A stretch of DNA of 64,000 nt from Agarophyton chilense (taxonomy: Eukaryota > Rhodophyta > Florideophyceae > Gracilariales > Gracilariaceae): positions 1,922,001-1,986,000 of the forward strand of contig JARGXX010000105.1 of assembly GCA_030374765.1 (NCBI GenBank), given 5' to 3'. The notes under the pieces are model-generated. The model worked only from the letters and a program-made list of their open reading frames with translations. It ran no database searches and had not been told where the DNA came from. Numbering within the stretch: the stretch's first letter is position 1; each line of letters begins with the position of its first letter. This document shows, in pieces, positions 10,681 to 21,180 of the stretch. Position numbers and translations under genes: made by a program.

Positions 10681-11848
10681 TTTCGTTCCCGTCTCCTTGC
10701 TTGCGCGAGGCAGACTTATCCTTCTTGAACTCCTTACGAAGTTTCACTGACTTGTGAAGCTTTCGCTTCATTGTCTCGCTTATCAAATCGTCGTGCTCCT
10801 CTTCGAGTTCTCTGGCCGCTTCCCAGTTGCCAGTCTTATCAACCATTGTCACTGCAGCCAACCTACGAATTGCCAACTCCACCGCAAACTCATTTTTAGC
10901 GCGCATAACGCCCAACGAGCTGATGAGGCTGTCAATAACCCGAGCTAGTGTTGCAGCTTCCCAGCGGTTCCGAATGCCCGTCAAATGACGAGCTTCAACC
11001 CAAGCAGAGACCATCGGATAATTAGTCAGATCTTTGCGGAGCATATCTTCCCCTTCAATACTGTTAACCGAAACAAAATGTTCAGGAAACAGTTTGCTAG
11101 CGAAAGCAACCCAGAACTTCTTGTTTGCCTTCTGTCGCTTCGAATTCAAAGCCTTCTTCGCAAGGCTCAAAATTCTCTCCTCTCCATCGTCGGACTCTGA
11201 GCCAGATTCATTGCCTGAATCGACAACAACCCCTTCCATCGCCTGTCTGATGTCGACGAGAAAATCCTCCCCCTTTGATTTCTTCTTTGAGCTCTTCCGC
11301 CACTCCTTAAATTCCATAAAGTCTTTAGTAATGCGTTTCTGCGCCTTCTCCTGCCCCTCCGTGAAAGATAGAAGTGTCTGCATTCCACTGGGGCGCGTAG
11401 TAGCCTCTTCCTCAGAGTCAGAATCCGGAGCGGACTCGGACTCGTATTCACTCGAAGACTCACCCTCTTTGCCCCCCGTCACTCGTTTAGAACGCCCTTG
11501 AGGTTTTTGACCCGAGACGGATACAACTCGAGTACTCACTACTCCCTTAGAAGACCCCGCTTTTGACGCTCTCACTCCGATAATCAATGGGTATGTTTTA
11601 TCTTCAATGCACTGGAATAAGACGTCCGTCTCCCCCTCTTTAGGGATCTCCGGAATCTCATTCCCAATTACACGAAGGAGAGCATTTTTGCTCTGTGACT
11701 TTTCTCTAAGATAAACCGAAAGCCTAGCCCGAAAAGCTTCCCTTACGACGCCCAAGGCATCTTCCCGCATGCCCTCGATTTTCTGCCCAAGAGCCCTGCA
11801 GTTTGAAATTTTGCTTGTAGGAGGTCCGTCACCTCTAAGGACGGTCAA
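10640..11848 (-). CDS. Gag-like ORF1 of the tyrosine-recombinase element
   Basis: This is an uninterrupted 402-codon ORF immediately upstream of the RT frame, in the position of gag in Ngaro/DIRS elements. The N-terminal third includes a basic, Gly/Ser-rich linker. The middle is strongly acidic (a Glu/Ser/Asp run around residues 130-150, and a second around 215-225). The C-terminal third is helical and ends in a lysine-rich tail. No zinc knuckle is seen, as is common for DIRS-like gags. Function as a capsid or nucleic-acid-binding protein is inferred from position only. The overlap with the next ORF implies a +1 shift or reinitiation. Confidence 0.6.
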   Translation of the reverse strand: MTVLRGDGPPTSKISNCRALGQKIEGMREDALGVVREAFRARLSVYLREKSQSKNALLRVIGNEIPEIPKEGETDVLFQCIEDKTYPLIIGVRASKAGSSKGVVSTRVVSVSGQKPQGRSKRVTGGKEGESSSEYESESAPDSDSEEEATTRPSGMQTLLSFTEGQEKAQKRITKDFMEFKEWRKSSKKKSKGEDFLVDIRQAMEGVVVDSGNESGSESDDGEERILSLAKKALNSKRQKANKKFWVAFASKLFPEHFVSVNSIEGEDMLRKDLTNYPMVSAWVEARHLTGIRNRWEAATLARVIDSLISSLGVMRAKNEFAVELAIRRLAAVTMVDKTGNWEAARELEEEHDDLISETMKRKLHKSVKLRKEFKKDKSASRKQGDGNENEYKNNDNNIDKF

Positions 11849-13154
11849 CCCATTCCGTCCTCGGGACTACTTTAACCCGTAGTGCAGGCTTGCACCTTTA
11901 GGGGAGCTGCTCCCGGCTGAGCGCGCGACCTAAACAGGTCCAGCCGTCGCCCGATCCCCATACAAGTGGAATTAGGTCTGGACCCCGTATCTGCAAGGTC
12001 CCTGAGATTCGTGTCTCGACAACACTACCCACAATTAATACTGGACAGACCTTCGTGCTTCAAACAACCCCGTCTTACGTCATTACGCAAGGCGCATGGT
12101 ACAGAAATTTGAACAATTGTTTTTCAGAAAACCCTTCAACAACTAAACACCATCGCAAAAACCCGTTAATTTCGACATGCAACTTCACAAAACCTTATTA
12201 GAGTCGATTGAAAAACACGCAGAACCCCCATCCAGATACGACCTGCAGGCGACCTCCAGGATTGCACTGACGATAAACTTGCACATGTGGAAAAAACCCC
12301 TGGTCACCCAATTAAGGAAAGACCTTACATTATTTCGTTTCCGGACTCTAACACAAGCAACGCTAGGAAAGGCCCTCGGACAACAACCCATACGGAAACT
12401 CACTTAAGCTCTGCATTTCGTCGAACCTAGCCTTAAAAATTTTTTTTTCACCAGCATGCCGCAACGCCTGGCCTTGAAATACCGATAATTTAATTTCCTC
12501 AGATAATTGAAACAAGTCTCAAGAATTCTGAAAAACACACCAACATAATTGGGATCATTGGCCTACGGAGGCCTGAGCACTTCCCTCTCCAACAAGGATC
12601 CCTCTCTCACTTACTCCGTGAGCCCGATTACGCTGCTTAATTGACACCAGGATGAGGTGGAGTAAAGCTTTAGTCGACCAAACGCAGAGGCGTCAATATT
12701 TCGTCAAGTCTCCGGAAATAATAATCCCTCCGCAGGCTCTGGATTAAAACAAACTGTCTCGTTGATATTGGCATACACCCCTAGTTCATGGTACGCTGCT
12801 TTCCTGTCTTGGATACAGGTGTTAGTCCGAAATTATCGTGGAAGATATTTTACCGCCGCCGGTGCATGCTCGAATCCACCATGGCGAGATCTTTGATGTC
12901 GCTGTCGAGAATACATATACTTGAAAACAATTAATATGATCGATCTAGCCGTTTGGTTAGGATCTTTCCTCGTGAAGCTCAATTATTTAGTAATCATATC
13001 ATTGGCTCCTCGAGGTTCTACTTGGTTGTGGCTTCTGCGAAGTTTTCTTTGATGACATTAGACCATGCTTGAAGCGTCTTGATATTGGACCATGATTCAT
13101 CAATTCCCATCTTTTGTCGTCCACTAACGCGGGACTTAAAGAAGTGTGTGCCGC
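11849..13154. other. No gene recognised
   Basis: Short ORFs here (for example 12177-12407 plus, 13018-13230 minus) have no recognisable motifs. The left end should include the 5' terminus of the tyrosine-recombinase element, and the right end is the flank of LTR A. Confidence 0.4.
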
Positions 13155-13766
13155 TGTAGTATTCTGCACTGTCGGAATGCCGATGGAAGATTTTTCGGCT
13201 ATGTATGATGATTCTCATAAGTGAGTACAACGGCTAGGATGAATTTATGAAGCGGCACCCTGCAGATAGCCCATGAGGTCGTATGTTACACGTGGGATTT
13301 CCGTCTGCCACGATAGATCTGATTCGACCTTCTGCAGGGAAATACCGGATTTGCAACGGCGCATATAGTGGGTAGCCTCGTGGCAACCATTATCTCGTAC
13401 TGTAGAGGGGTTAACTGGCTAACCAATTTTATATCTAGATATTATTAGGTGAGGCGCTCACCCCTGTGCACAGTATATAATTCACAGAGGGGAGCGCCGA
13501 GTCAAAAGTATAGGAGACAACAAACGGGCCCAGAACTGACTTGTTTCTTGTTTAAGAATCCCTAACCGGAAATCCGGACAAGCTACAACTAGTAGTTGTC
13601 CGTTCCATAGTACCAACCACCCTCATTGACGAGTGGGGCCTTAAAAATCCCATTCTAGCTCGCTAGTATTGTGCTCTACCACATCTTACCCTTAGTCGCA
13701 AGCACCCATTCGGCAGTCTCGAACACTGTCGCAGGTTCCGGCTCTCTCCGTTAGAGCGGATACTAG
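13155..13766 (+). repeat. 5' LTR of Ty3/gypsy element A
   Basis: The sequence begins TGTAGTATTCTGC. About 510 bp of it are found inverted at 20437-20947, as the 3' LTR of B. The right edge is set by the primer-binding site starting at 13770 and is approximate, because the usual terminal CA is not intact. It contains a TATA-like TATATAA inside a hairpin at 13454-13497. Identity to the B LTR looks clearly lower than between the two pol regions. Confidence 0.75.
13454..13497 (+). promoter_or_regulatory. LTR hairpin enclosing a TATA-like sequence
   Basis: GCGCTCACCCCTGTG and CACAGAGGGGAGCGC form a near-perfect inverted repeat around CAGTATATAATT. The hairpin arms are largely kept in the inverted B LTR (about 20603-20649), although the loop has changed there. 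It could be the promoter or start of the R region. That role is an inference. Confidence 0.4.
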
Positions 13767-13769
13767 AAG

Positions 13770-13783
13770 TGGTCTCCCGACTT
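13770..13783 (+). other. Primer-binding site of element A
   Basis: TGGTCTCCCGACTT lies 3-4 nt after the LTR end. Identical 14-mers sit in the same place in element C (56970-56983, minus) and element E (59422-59435). It starts with TGG, the complement of a tRNA CCA tail. Confidence 0.8.
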
Positions 13784-13967
13784 GGAAAAACTGTTTTTGG
13801 CTATTCCAAATATTTCGCACGTGGAACGTGGAATCGATACCGGTCTTTAATTCGTATGGAAAACGATCTCAGGAGCGGTTTCCGAACACTTCCAGCTATT
13901 ACGGAGTTCCATAGTTAAATGCGCTGTCTTATTCAATTGAAAACCTCAATTATTTTGTCGCCGAACA

Positions 13968-16159
13968 TTGGATTTGTTCGGAATGCCGAAAAAGAAGACC
14001 CACTCTAGTATTGATGCCCCGGGTCCGTCAGACCCATGCCCACGGCCGAGGCTCTCCTCATCTATAGAAGCCGGACAGCGACTATACCGTCAGGCAATGA
14101 CGCGCTCTCGTTCGGTGACAGATAGGCGAGATCTCTCGGAAGTACCCACGCCCGTGGAGATGGCTATTGAACCAGCCACGGATGCAAATGGTTCCCATAA
14201 TGAACCTAGAGACCAACAGGTCGTAACCCCTGCTGGAGAAAATGATTTACGCGCTCAGGTGCTTCGTCTCGAATCTGAGTCAAACGCCTGTCGTGAGCAA
14301 ATCATTGGATTGGAATCGCAGATGGCGATCATTACCGAATATGTCGAGCGCTTGCGCTGATAACAAGGCGTACTCGCTCGTCGGGAAGAAATGGACCCGA
14401 TGTTCGCGGTTGTGAGAACCCGGTGAAAGGATTTCAACCAAGTAATGGAAAGGCATGGTTATGCTCCGGAGGCCTTACCGGGGCTGGCCTTTGAAAATGA
14501 GGAAATCCTCACTCGAGTTAGCCCTTGTCTGGAACGCCTGGAGGCAGTGTTGAATTCGCAGACTACTTTACCCAAGTTGTGAAAGACGAAAATGAAGTCC
14601 CCTTGAAGGAAGTGCGATCGAGAAAATCGAAGTCAAGACGTCCCAAGAAGAGAACGTCCCAGCCAGACACTAGTGATTATTTATCAGGATCGGAGGATGA
14701 GGACTCCAGTGCTGAAGAGTCTGACTCGTCGAATACGTCCACTGACGATGCCAGTGATAATGATCATCGTAGTTTCCGTTCTAGGAAGAGGAACAAGTCC
14801 TCTTGGCTACTAAGGAAGAAGGGTCCTCAGTACAAGCGTCTCAGGCCACTTCCTCATACGAATCCGTTGTATTGGAATGTCCTAGACTACAGGTATTATC
14901 GCCTGAAGAGAGGAGGAAAGAAGCGATCGCGTCGCAAAACCGCAAAGGTTAAGGCCTACATTAGGCGGTTGAAGATTGGACTGAATGATTTAGTCTTTGA
15001 TGGCAAAACGCCCATTCTCGTTATCTAGTTCCTTACTTGTTTCGATGCCGATGCGGTCACCTTATAAATGAGTGAACCTCAAGCTTGGGTTTCATTACCA
15101 CATTTCTTGATGGGTTTTGCGTCCGAGCAATTTCGTTCCGTTTACAGATCCTTGACAGCTGACCAAGAAGGTGTGACATCCGTGCCCGAGGCAGTACAGT
15201 ACTTACTGCGAAGCTATACGACATCGAACGCAATCCAACAGGCTATCCTGGATCTTCGTGATGTGAACCAGAAACCTGGTGAGGGAGATGCAGAGTACAG
15301 CTCGGGGCTTAACAGAATGGTCACGCGCTGTGAAAAATTTCATTCAACGGAGGACAAAACTACATTGTACATCGATGGGCTCGATCCCAATATCAAATCT
15401 ATAGTGGCTTGGTTTCGAGAGAAGCATGAAAGAACCCCATTGCTGGAGTTGGTTCAGTTTGCGCAAGCTGAAGATAAAGCGGTAAGAGCTCCTAGAGTTA
15501 CGCGGAACACCACAACGCTTGGCGCATCCAGAGCAGTGGAAAGACGCAAACAAGCCGCGAAACCCACTCGAAAGGTGTTCCACCTGAAATCTCCAGTAAA
15601 CTCTCGAGAGTCGTCGTTAGTTAGACACGATAACCAATTGCAACACGATGCTATTAACCTTATGGATTACTGGCACTCATCGGTGCCCACAGAGGATCTA
15701 CTTCACTCAGAACCCCAAGAGGAAGAAGCTCTAATGGCTATGGAGTGCAGACGCCCATAATCCCGTGCATACATGAAACTCCCGAAGGTGGGATTCAAGA
15801 ATGAAAAACCTGGATGGGTGTACACGCGAATAGCGTCACAATCACAACCGAGATCGGCAGCACGCCGTGAAGCGCTAATATTCTATCTGTCCTATGGCCG
15901 TCATCATCTCTCTTCAGAATGTTCCCTTCCTGCAAAGGATTTCATTCGCGTCCTTACGAATTACGACACTCGTTCAGAGGAGGAAAGAACACGATTGCCG
16001 GTTGGTACCTACTGGGAGGTGAAATCATGGCTTAGCTACCATCTTGGACGTCAATCTGGAGCTCCAGTAATTCAGAACACTGAAGCGCCACAGGCTAGTC
16101 CGCAAATTCGAAGCAACGCCCAAAGGGCGAACGACCCGCCTCAGTCGAGAAATAAGTGA
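13968..16159 (+). pseudogene. gag: gag of element A, broken
   Basis: The reading opens at 13968 (MPKKKTHSS, compare MPRKPPSM in C) and has a coiled-coil-like Glu/Leu-rich N-terminal part. It then changes frame to 14525-15028 (acidic SEDEDSSAEESDSSNT stretch, then NPLYWNVLDYRYYRLKRG), 15068-15760 and 15773-16159 (QAWVSLPHFLMGF, YLLRSY, LELVQFAQAEDKAVRA). The latter three share one frame, broken by stops near 15026, 15065 and 15758. A zinc-knuckle remnant near 15890 reads FYLSYGRHHLSSEC, lacking the first two Cys. Gag would package the element RNA. The N-terminal half is clearly more diverged from B than the rest. Confidence 0.8.
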
Positions 16160-16379
16160 GGGCACCCCTAGGAGGTCGGCCCTATTCCATCTTGTAAAGC
16201 CGACCAGAGAGTACTAGCCTCCTTGTTCCAGCGCTTGGAGTCCCAGGGTCCTGATCAGGACGCATCATATTCCGTCGAGCGGATTGAATCCTTCCGTTGG
16301 AGAGCGAGGAAACTTTGACCGTTAACTCAAACGTCCTTGGAGACGTTATAATTGTCTGTCGAAACGGTAAAACTTTATT

Positions 16380-19300
16380 ATGAGAATGCAGAAGAGGAAT
16401 TATAAAGTTTATGCCGACATTGGCTTGGACAAGGATTTATTGACCCGCCGCCTGACAGTTCTTGACACAGGCGGCGGACCGAACTTTATTCGGATATCCG
16501 AACTACGACCCACCGATCAGGAACAAATACTTTGCGGTCCGTTGCCGGATATCCGAGATGATCAAAGGAATTCAATGGGAATACTTGGAACAGTGAAGTT
16601 GCTAGTTCGACTCGGGCACGTTTTAGTGAAGGCGACGTTTATTGTCCGCAAATCACTGGTTGCACCTGTTGTTCTGGGGTATGATTAGTAGGACAGATTT
16701 ATCGAAGCCATTCGCCCTCGGAGTCGACTGGTTACATTAGACGATGGCTGGACAGTGTCGATAGTGAGAAGACCACCACGAAGAGTCCTTACAGATGCTC
16801 CACTTCCACCCTCAATGGAATAAGAGTTGGCTCGTGGTCGTACACCACCAAAGATTCCTGTGTCGAAACGTACAGTGTTAAAGGCTCAATCCCAAATCTG
16901 GGTACAAGTGATAACAAAACGACACGATCTCGTGGTAATACAGCCTAACGCAGCTATATACGAGCATCGAATCCTTCCCGTAGCGAATGGAATCGCCCAA
17001 GTTGAACCCGACAAACCCTTCCGAATACTCATTAGTAACCTTACCGATAACGATTTTCGTTTACCGAAGAATCAAATCGTGGCAGCTGCTCTGCCGCACT
17101 CAATAGCAGTGGTTCCGACTCATGTCTCTACCGCAGAAGTGCTAGGGTTTACTGATATGTCAGAAGAATCAACTGGCGTACATGAAGGTCCCAGAGAGCA
17201 GTCGCAAACGAAAGAAGACAGAAGGACACAAACAAACTGATAGAAGAGGTAGTTCTACAGATTGTTCATAAAGGATATAAGGAAAGAATCAAAAAAATGT
17301 TGGAAAAGTATGCCTCTATTTTGATTGAACAATTAGAAGAAATCTCCGCCATATAGAATCATATTGATGTTATTCAGGGATCTTTTCACATTTTTCAGCC
17401 ACTTTACGGAACAGGACCGCGAACTCGTCAGATCATGGAGGACAATGTTGCCAAGATGCTCGAAGCGAGAGTAATAGAAGCAGCACAATCTACTTGGGCT
17501 TAACTTGTGGTATTAGTCCCAAAACCTGATGGTTCTTTACGATTCTGTTTCGACTACCGGAAACTCAACACAGTTTGGATGCGGGACAACTATCCACTGC
17601 CTAGCATGGACAAATGTATAGAAAGCTTACGCAATGCGAACGTGTTCACCACGCTTGACGCCAACACTGGCTATTGGCAGGATCCTGTAGCCGAAAAGGA
17701 TCAGGATAAGACTGCATTTGTGTCACACGCTCGACTATACCGTTTCAAGCGGATGCCCTTTGGACTCACTAATGCTCCGGCAACTTTCCAGTGCCCCCTG
17801 GACATATTAATCTCGAAGTATAAATGAAAAACATTTCTAGTCTATTTGGACGATGTAATTATCTTCCCTCAAGATATGGCAAGTCATATGCGACATGTAG
17901 AGGAGATCTCCAAAGCGTTGCAGGCACTAGGTATTACCTTGACGTTCAAGGAATGCGAATTGTTCGCTAATAATGTGAAGTAGTTGAGCCACATAATTAG
18001 GCCTGGTCAGCTTGCAATTCATTAAGCTCAGACAAAAATAGTTCGCGAATCTTAACCACCGTCCACGCATACCCATTTGCGATCCTTGCTTGGATTATGT
18101 AACGTCTACAGACAATTATTACCGCGCTATTTGCACATTTCAGCTCCATTGCACGAATTGTTGCGTAAATGAAAGCCTGTTAAGCTCGAGGAATTCGGAC
18201 CCGCCCAACACCAAGCCTTCAAGACTTTAAAGACAAATCTCTTCACAGCACCAATATTGGCTTTGCCCAAACCTAACCTACCCGATTCTTTGGATACCGA
18301 CTGCAGTGAGTATCAGATAGGGGGCGCCCTTTTTCAGACCCATCAGGACGGTCAGAGGAAACAAATTGGTTATTGGTCACGAACGCTGAACGCTGCAGAG
18401 AAGATTTTCTCTATATCAGAAAAGGAATGCCTTACGGTAGTGTAGGTGCTGACTACTTTAAGACACTATCTCCAGAGAGAAACGTTTACCATCCATACGG
18501 ATCATTCGTCCCAACGATGGTTACTATCAATCACAGACCCCTCCGGGAGATTAACACGTTGGCGCTTACGAATATTTGAATTCGATTTCGAAGTTAAATA
18601 TAAGAAGGGACTGGCTAAACTACAAGCCGACGCTTTACCGCGATTGAAAACATTAGGAGAAACCCAAGGAGAAATTGATGAAGATTTACGGTGTTTCTCA
18701 ATGGAGATGAACAAAGATGGAACGAAACTTGAAGCTCAAGAAGTTGAAGGGGATTATTCCCAATTAGACCCTCTCATGGCAACCCATGGAACTGAACCTT
18801 CTAATCAACTCGAGCGTATCTCGATCAATGAGCTCTTGAATGAGCAACTCACAGATATCTTCCGTACAGCGATACGCTCTCGTCTTAACGGGGGGGAGGA
18901 TTTGCCCTTTTCGCTCGCCTAACGAGGTATATTGCTCAGGCATGTCGAGAAGCATTTTCAGATCGAGGTTCCGCACGCTTTGAAGAGTCGTGTAGTCTAC
19001 TTGGCCCATTATGCGAAGCTATCTGGACACTAGGAGGAACAAGGTTGTTCATGAACCTAAGGAGGGACTTATATTGGCCAACGTCGGCAATGGAATGCCA
19101 TGCTACAGTAAAGCTATTCCGAACGTGGGCAATAAATCGCGTGAGACTCTATAAGAAGAGGGAAAAGATGATCCAATTCCCGGCGAAGGCGCCTCTACAA
19201 TTCGTCAGCATCGACATATTGGGAGAGCTTATTCGTTCCAATCAAGGATATTGCTACCTATTGGTAATCTGGGATCGATTCAAAAAACTTGTACGGACTG

Positions 19301-20342
19301 TACCGTTGAAGAGGATAACCGCCTCGGTAATAGCTCAGGCTTTCATCAAGCACTGGGTGTATGTATACGGGCCGCCGGAAGTGCTGCTATCAGATAATGG
19401 AAAACAGTGTGTCGCTAACTTCTTTCAGAACGTATGCCGAATACTAAGCATCAAGAACGTGTGTACCACGACTTACCATCCACAGTGTAATGTTCAGGTG
19501 GAACGCTACAACCGTACGTTATAAGCCGCTCTTCGGCATTACATCGTGGATCACCTGAAGGAGTGGGACATGTACACAGACACACTCTGTTATCCGTACA
19601 ACACGCAAGTGTATACGTCTACCAAGGCCGCTCCTTTTGATCTCGTGATATCACGTAGCCCACTGTCACTACCATTTAGGTTGGACGAAGTCGAGGAAGA
19701 CAAACCAACACCGGCGAAGAATCATCTGAAATGGAGACAGGACCTGAGGTTAAGAACAGAGCAAGCGGCTCAAGAATTAGCGAAAAAGCAAGCGCGTTAC
19801 AAACGTAATTCGGACGCTCGACGTCGAAGACATTTGTCAGATCTTAGGGTAGGAGGATACGCGTTTGTTCGCGTGGAACGACTTGAAAAGCAGAATGGAC
19901 CACGTCACAAATTGCTACCGGTAGCATCCGGACCTTTCAAGGTAATGGAGCTCACCGATGACACTGTAGTCCTGAACAAAGGAGAGGACGTTGAACGTTT
20001 TCGCGCGATCTTGTTGAAACCGCTCCAGACAACTCGGAACCCCAGGAAACTGGGAAAGAAAGCGCGGTTTATATGCGGGACCGGGAGCTACCCATCGAAT
20101 CAGACGATCCGCTTTCCGTGGCACACGGCGCTGACACGGCTCGTGATCTCCCGCTGCGCGGCAGTACAGTGGCATTCCACGGCAATTCTTTGAAAAGTCT
20201 GAATAAGCCCCGTTGCAAGAGCCAGCACTCGGGTACGACGACAGTACCTGAAGACAGGAAAGATATTTTCAAATTTAGTAGAATTAGATCCGGTCGAGAA
20301 GCGGCTGCTCACACGCCATCACCCGTTCACATTGAACCGTAA
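16380..20342 (+). pseudogene. pol: pol of element A (PR-RT-RH-IN), broken
   Basis: Domains are in Ty3/gypsy order. The protease has LDTGGGPNF at 16461-16487. The reverse transcriptase runs 17500-18000 (YRKLNTV, DANTGYWQ, FKRMPFGLTNAPATFQ, then YLDDVI just after a TGA at 17825). RNase H follows at 18257-18650 (DTDCSEYQIGGALF, SEKECL). The integrase runs 18960-19600 (DIL, LSDNGKQ, TTYHPQCNVQVERYN). A GPF-type C-terminal segment lies near 19930. Frames change once between 17240 and 17507 and once between 18922 and 19045, and there are several stops. Copy B has the same two frameshifts and most of the same stops. The chromodomain expected after 20440 is missing, because the element is cut there. 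Confidence 0.85.
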
Positions 20343-20436
20343 AGTGGAATGCCACTCGCTGAGCGATCGCGCTTGGCAGCCGACCAAAGAGAAGAATGCG
20401 AAGATGAAAATAAACCTGCATTAGGTGTGGATGCAC

Positions 20437-20947
20437 TAGCCAGCGAGAATGGGGGTTGTAAGGCCTCACTCTTCACTGAGCGTGGTCGATACTACAAAAC
20501 GGACAACTACTTGTTCTCGCTTGTCCGTATCTCCAGTTAAGAAACCCTTAACAAGGAACAAGTCAATTGTGAACCCGTTTGTTGTCTCCTTCACTTTGAA
20601 GTCGGCGCTCCCCTCTGTGCCTTACGTACTGTGCAAAGGGGTGAGCGTCTCACATAATAATATCTAGATATAAACTTGGTTGGCCAATTAACCCCTCTAC
20701 AGTCCGAGATAATGGTTGCCACACGGCTACCCACTATATGCGGCGTTGCCAATCCGGTATTCCCCTACACAGTGTCGTATCGGATGCGCCGTGGCAGACC
20801 AGAATTCTACGTGTAACATACGACCTCATGGGCTATCTGCAGGGTGCCGCTTCATAACATCATCCTAGCCGTTGCACTCACTTATGAGTAGCATCATACA
20901 TAGCAAAAACATCTTCCATCGGCATTCCGACAGGGCAGAATACTACA
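20437..20947 (-). repeat. 3' LTR of element B, outer end missing
   Basis: This is the reverse complement of 13155 to about 13666 of LTR A. On the minus strand it begins TGTAGTATTCTGC at 20947, directly after a GGGGGGAT tract. The last roughly 100 bp of the LTR are missing at the junction with A near 20437. Confidence 0.75.
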
Positions 20948-20957
20948 GATCCCCCCG
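20948..20957 (-). other. Polypurine tract of element B
   Basis: Minus strand GGGGGGATC lies immediately before the LTR start and is preceded by GCTTAAC. The matching position in element C reads CTTAAGGGGGGGATA. In this family it primes plus-strand DNA synthesis. Confidence 0.65.
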
Positions 20958-21180
20958 TTAAGCGCGAAGCACCGGCGAAGTAAGACCTCCTTATATACCG
21001 GAGCATGCATCGGCATCCCGGAATTCCCTTGTTTCCACGAAGGTACCAACTATATCGACTTGATCAGCGATGAACCCATACGCGTGGCACAACTCCAACA
21101 ACTGAGATGTACCCTGAGAGGGTCCTTACGCCAGCAATGGCTTCAATTCGAAAGCTGCGGCGCCTTCGGCCTTCCGATCA

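Larger units (their letters stand above)
7739..11848 (-). mobile_element. Tyrosine-recombinase retrotransposon (Ngaro/PAT/DIRS-like)
   Basis: Three ORFs on the minus strand occur in the order gag-like, reverse transcriptase-RNase H, tyrosine recombinase. That order is the one known for Ngaro- and PAT-type elements of the DIRS superfamily. Such elements integrate by a recombinase rather than a DDE integrase, and no integrase is present here. The ends are unknown, because no terminal repeat could be recognised on either side. The RT and recombinase are broken, so the copy is dead. Confidence 0.75.
13155..20437 (+). mobile_element. Ty3/gypsy element A, 3'-truncated
   Basis: 5' LTR, PBS, gag and pol are present. 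The chromodomain, the antisense accessory gene and the 3' LTR seen in B are absent. The element ends at about 20437, where it joins the inverted LTR of B. Copies A and B form a tail-to-tail inverted pair. Confidence 0.8.

Noticed and set aside
13018-13230. Minus-strand ORF at the start of LTR A
   Set aside because: Overlaps the LTR and has no motif.
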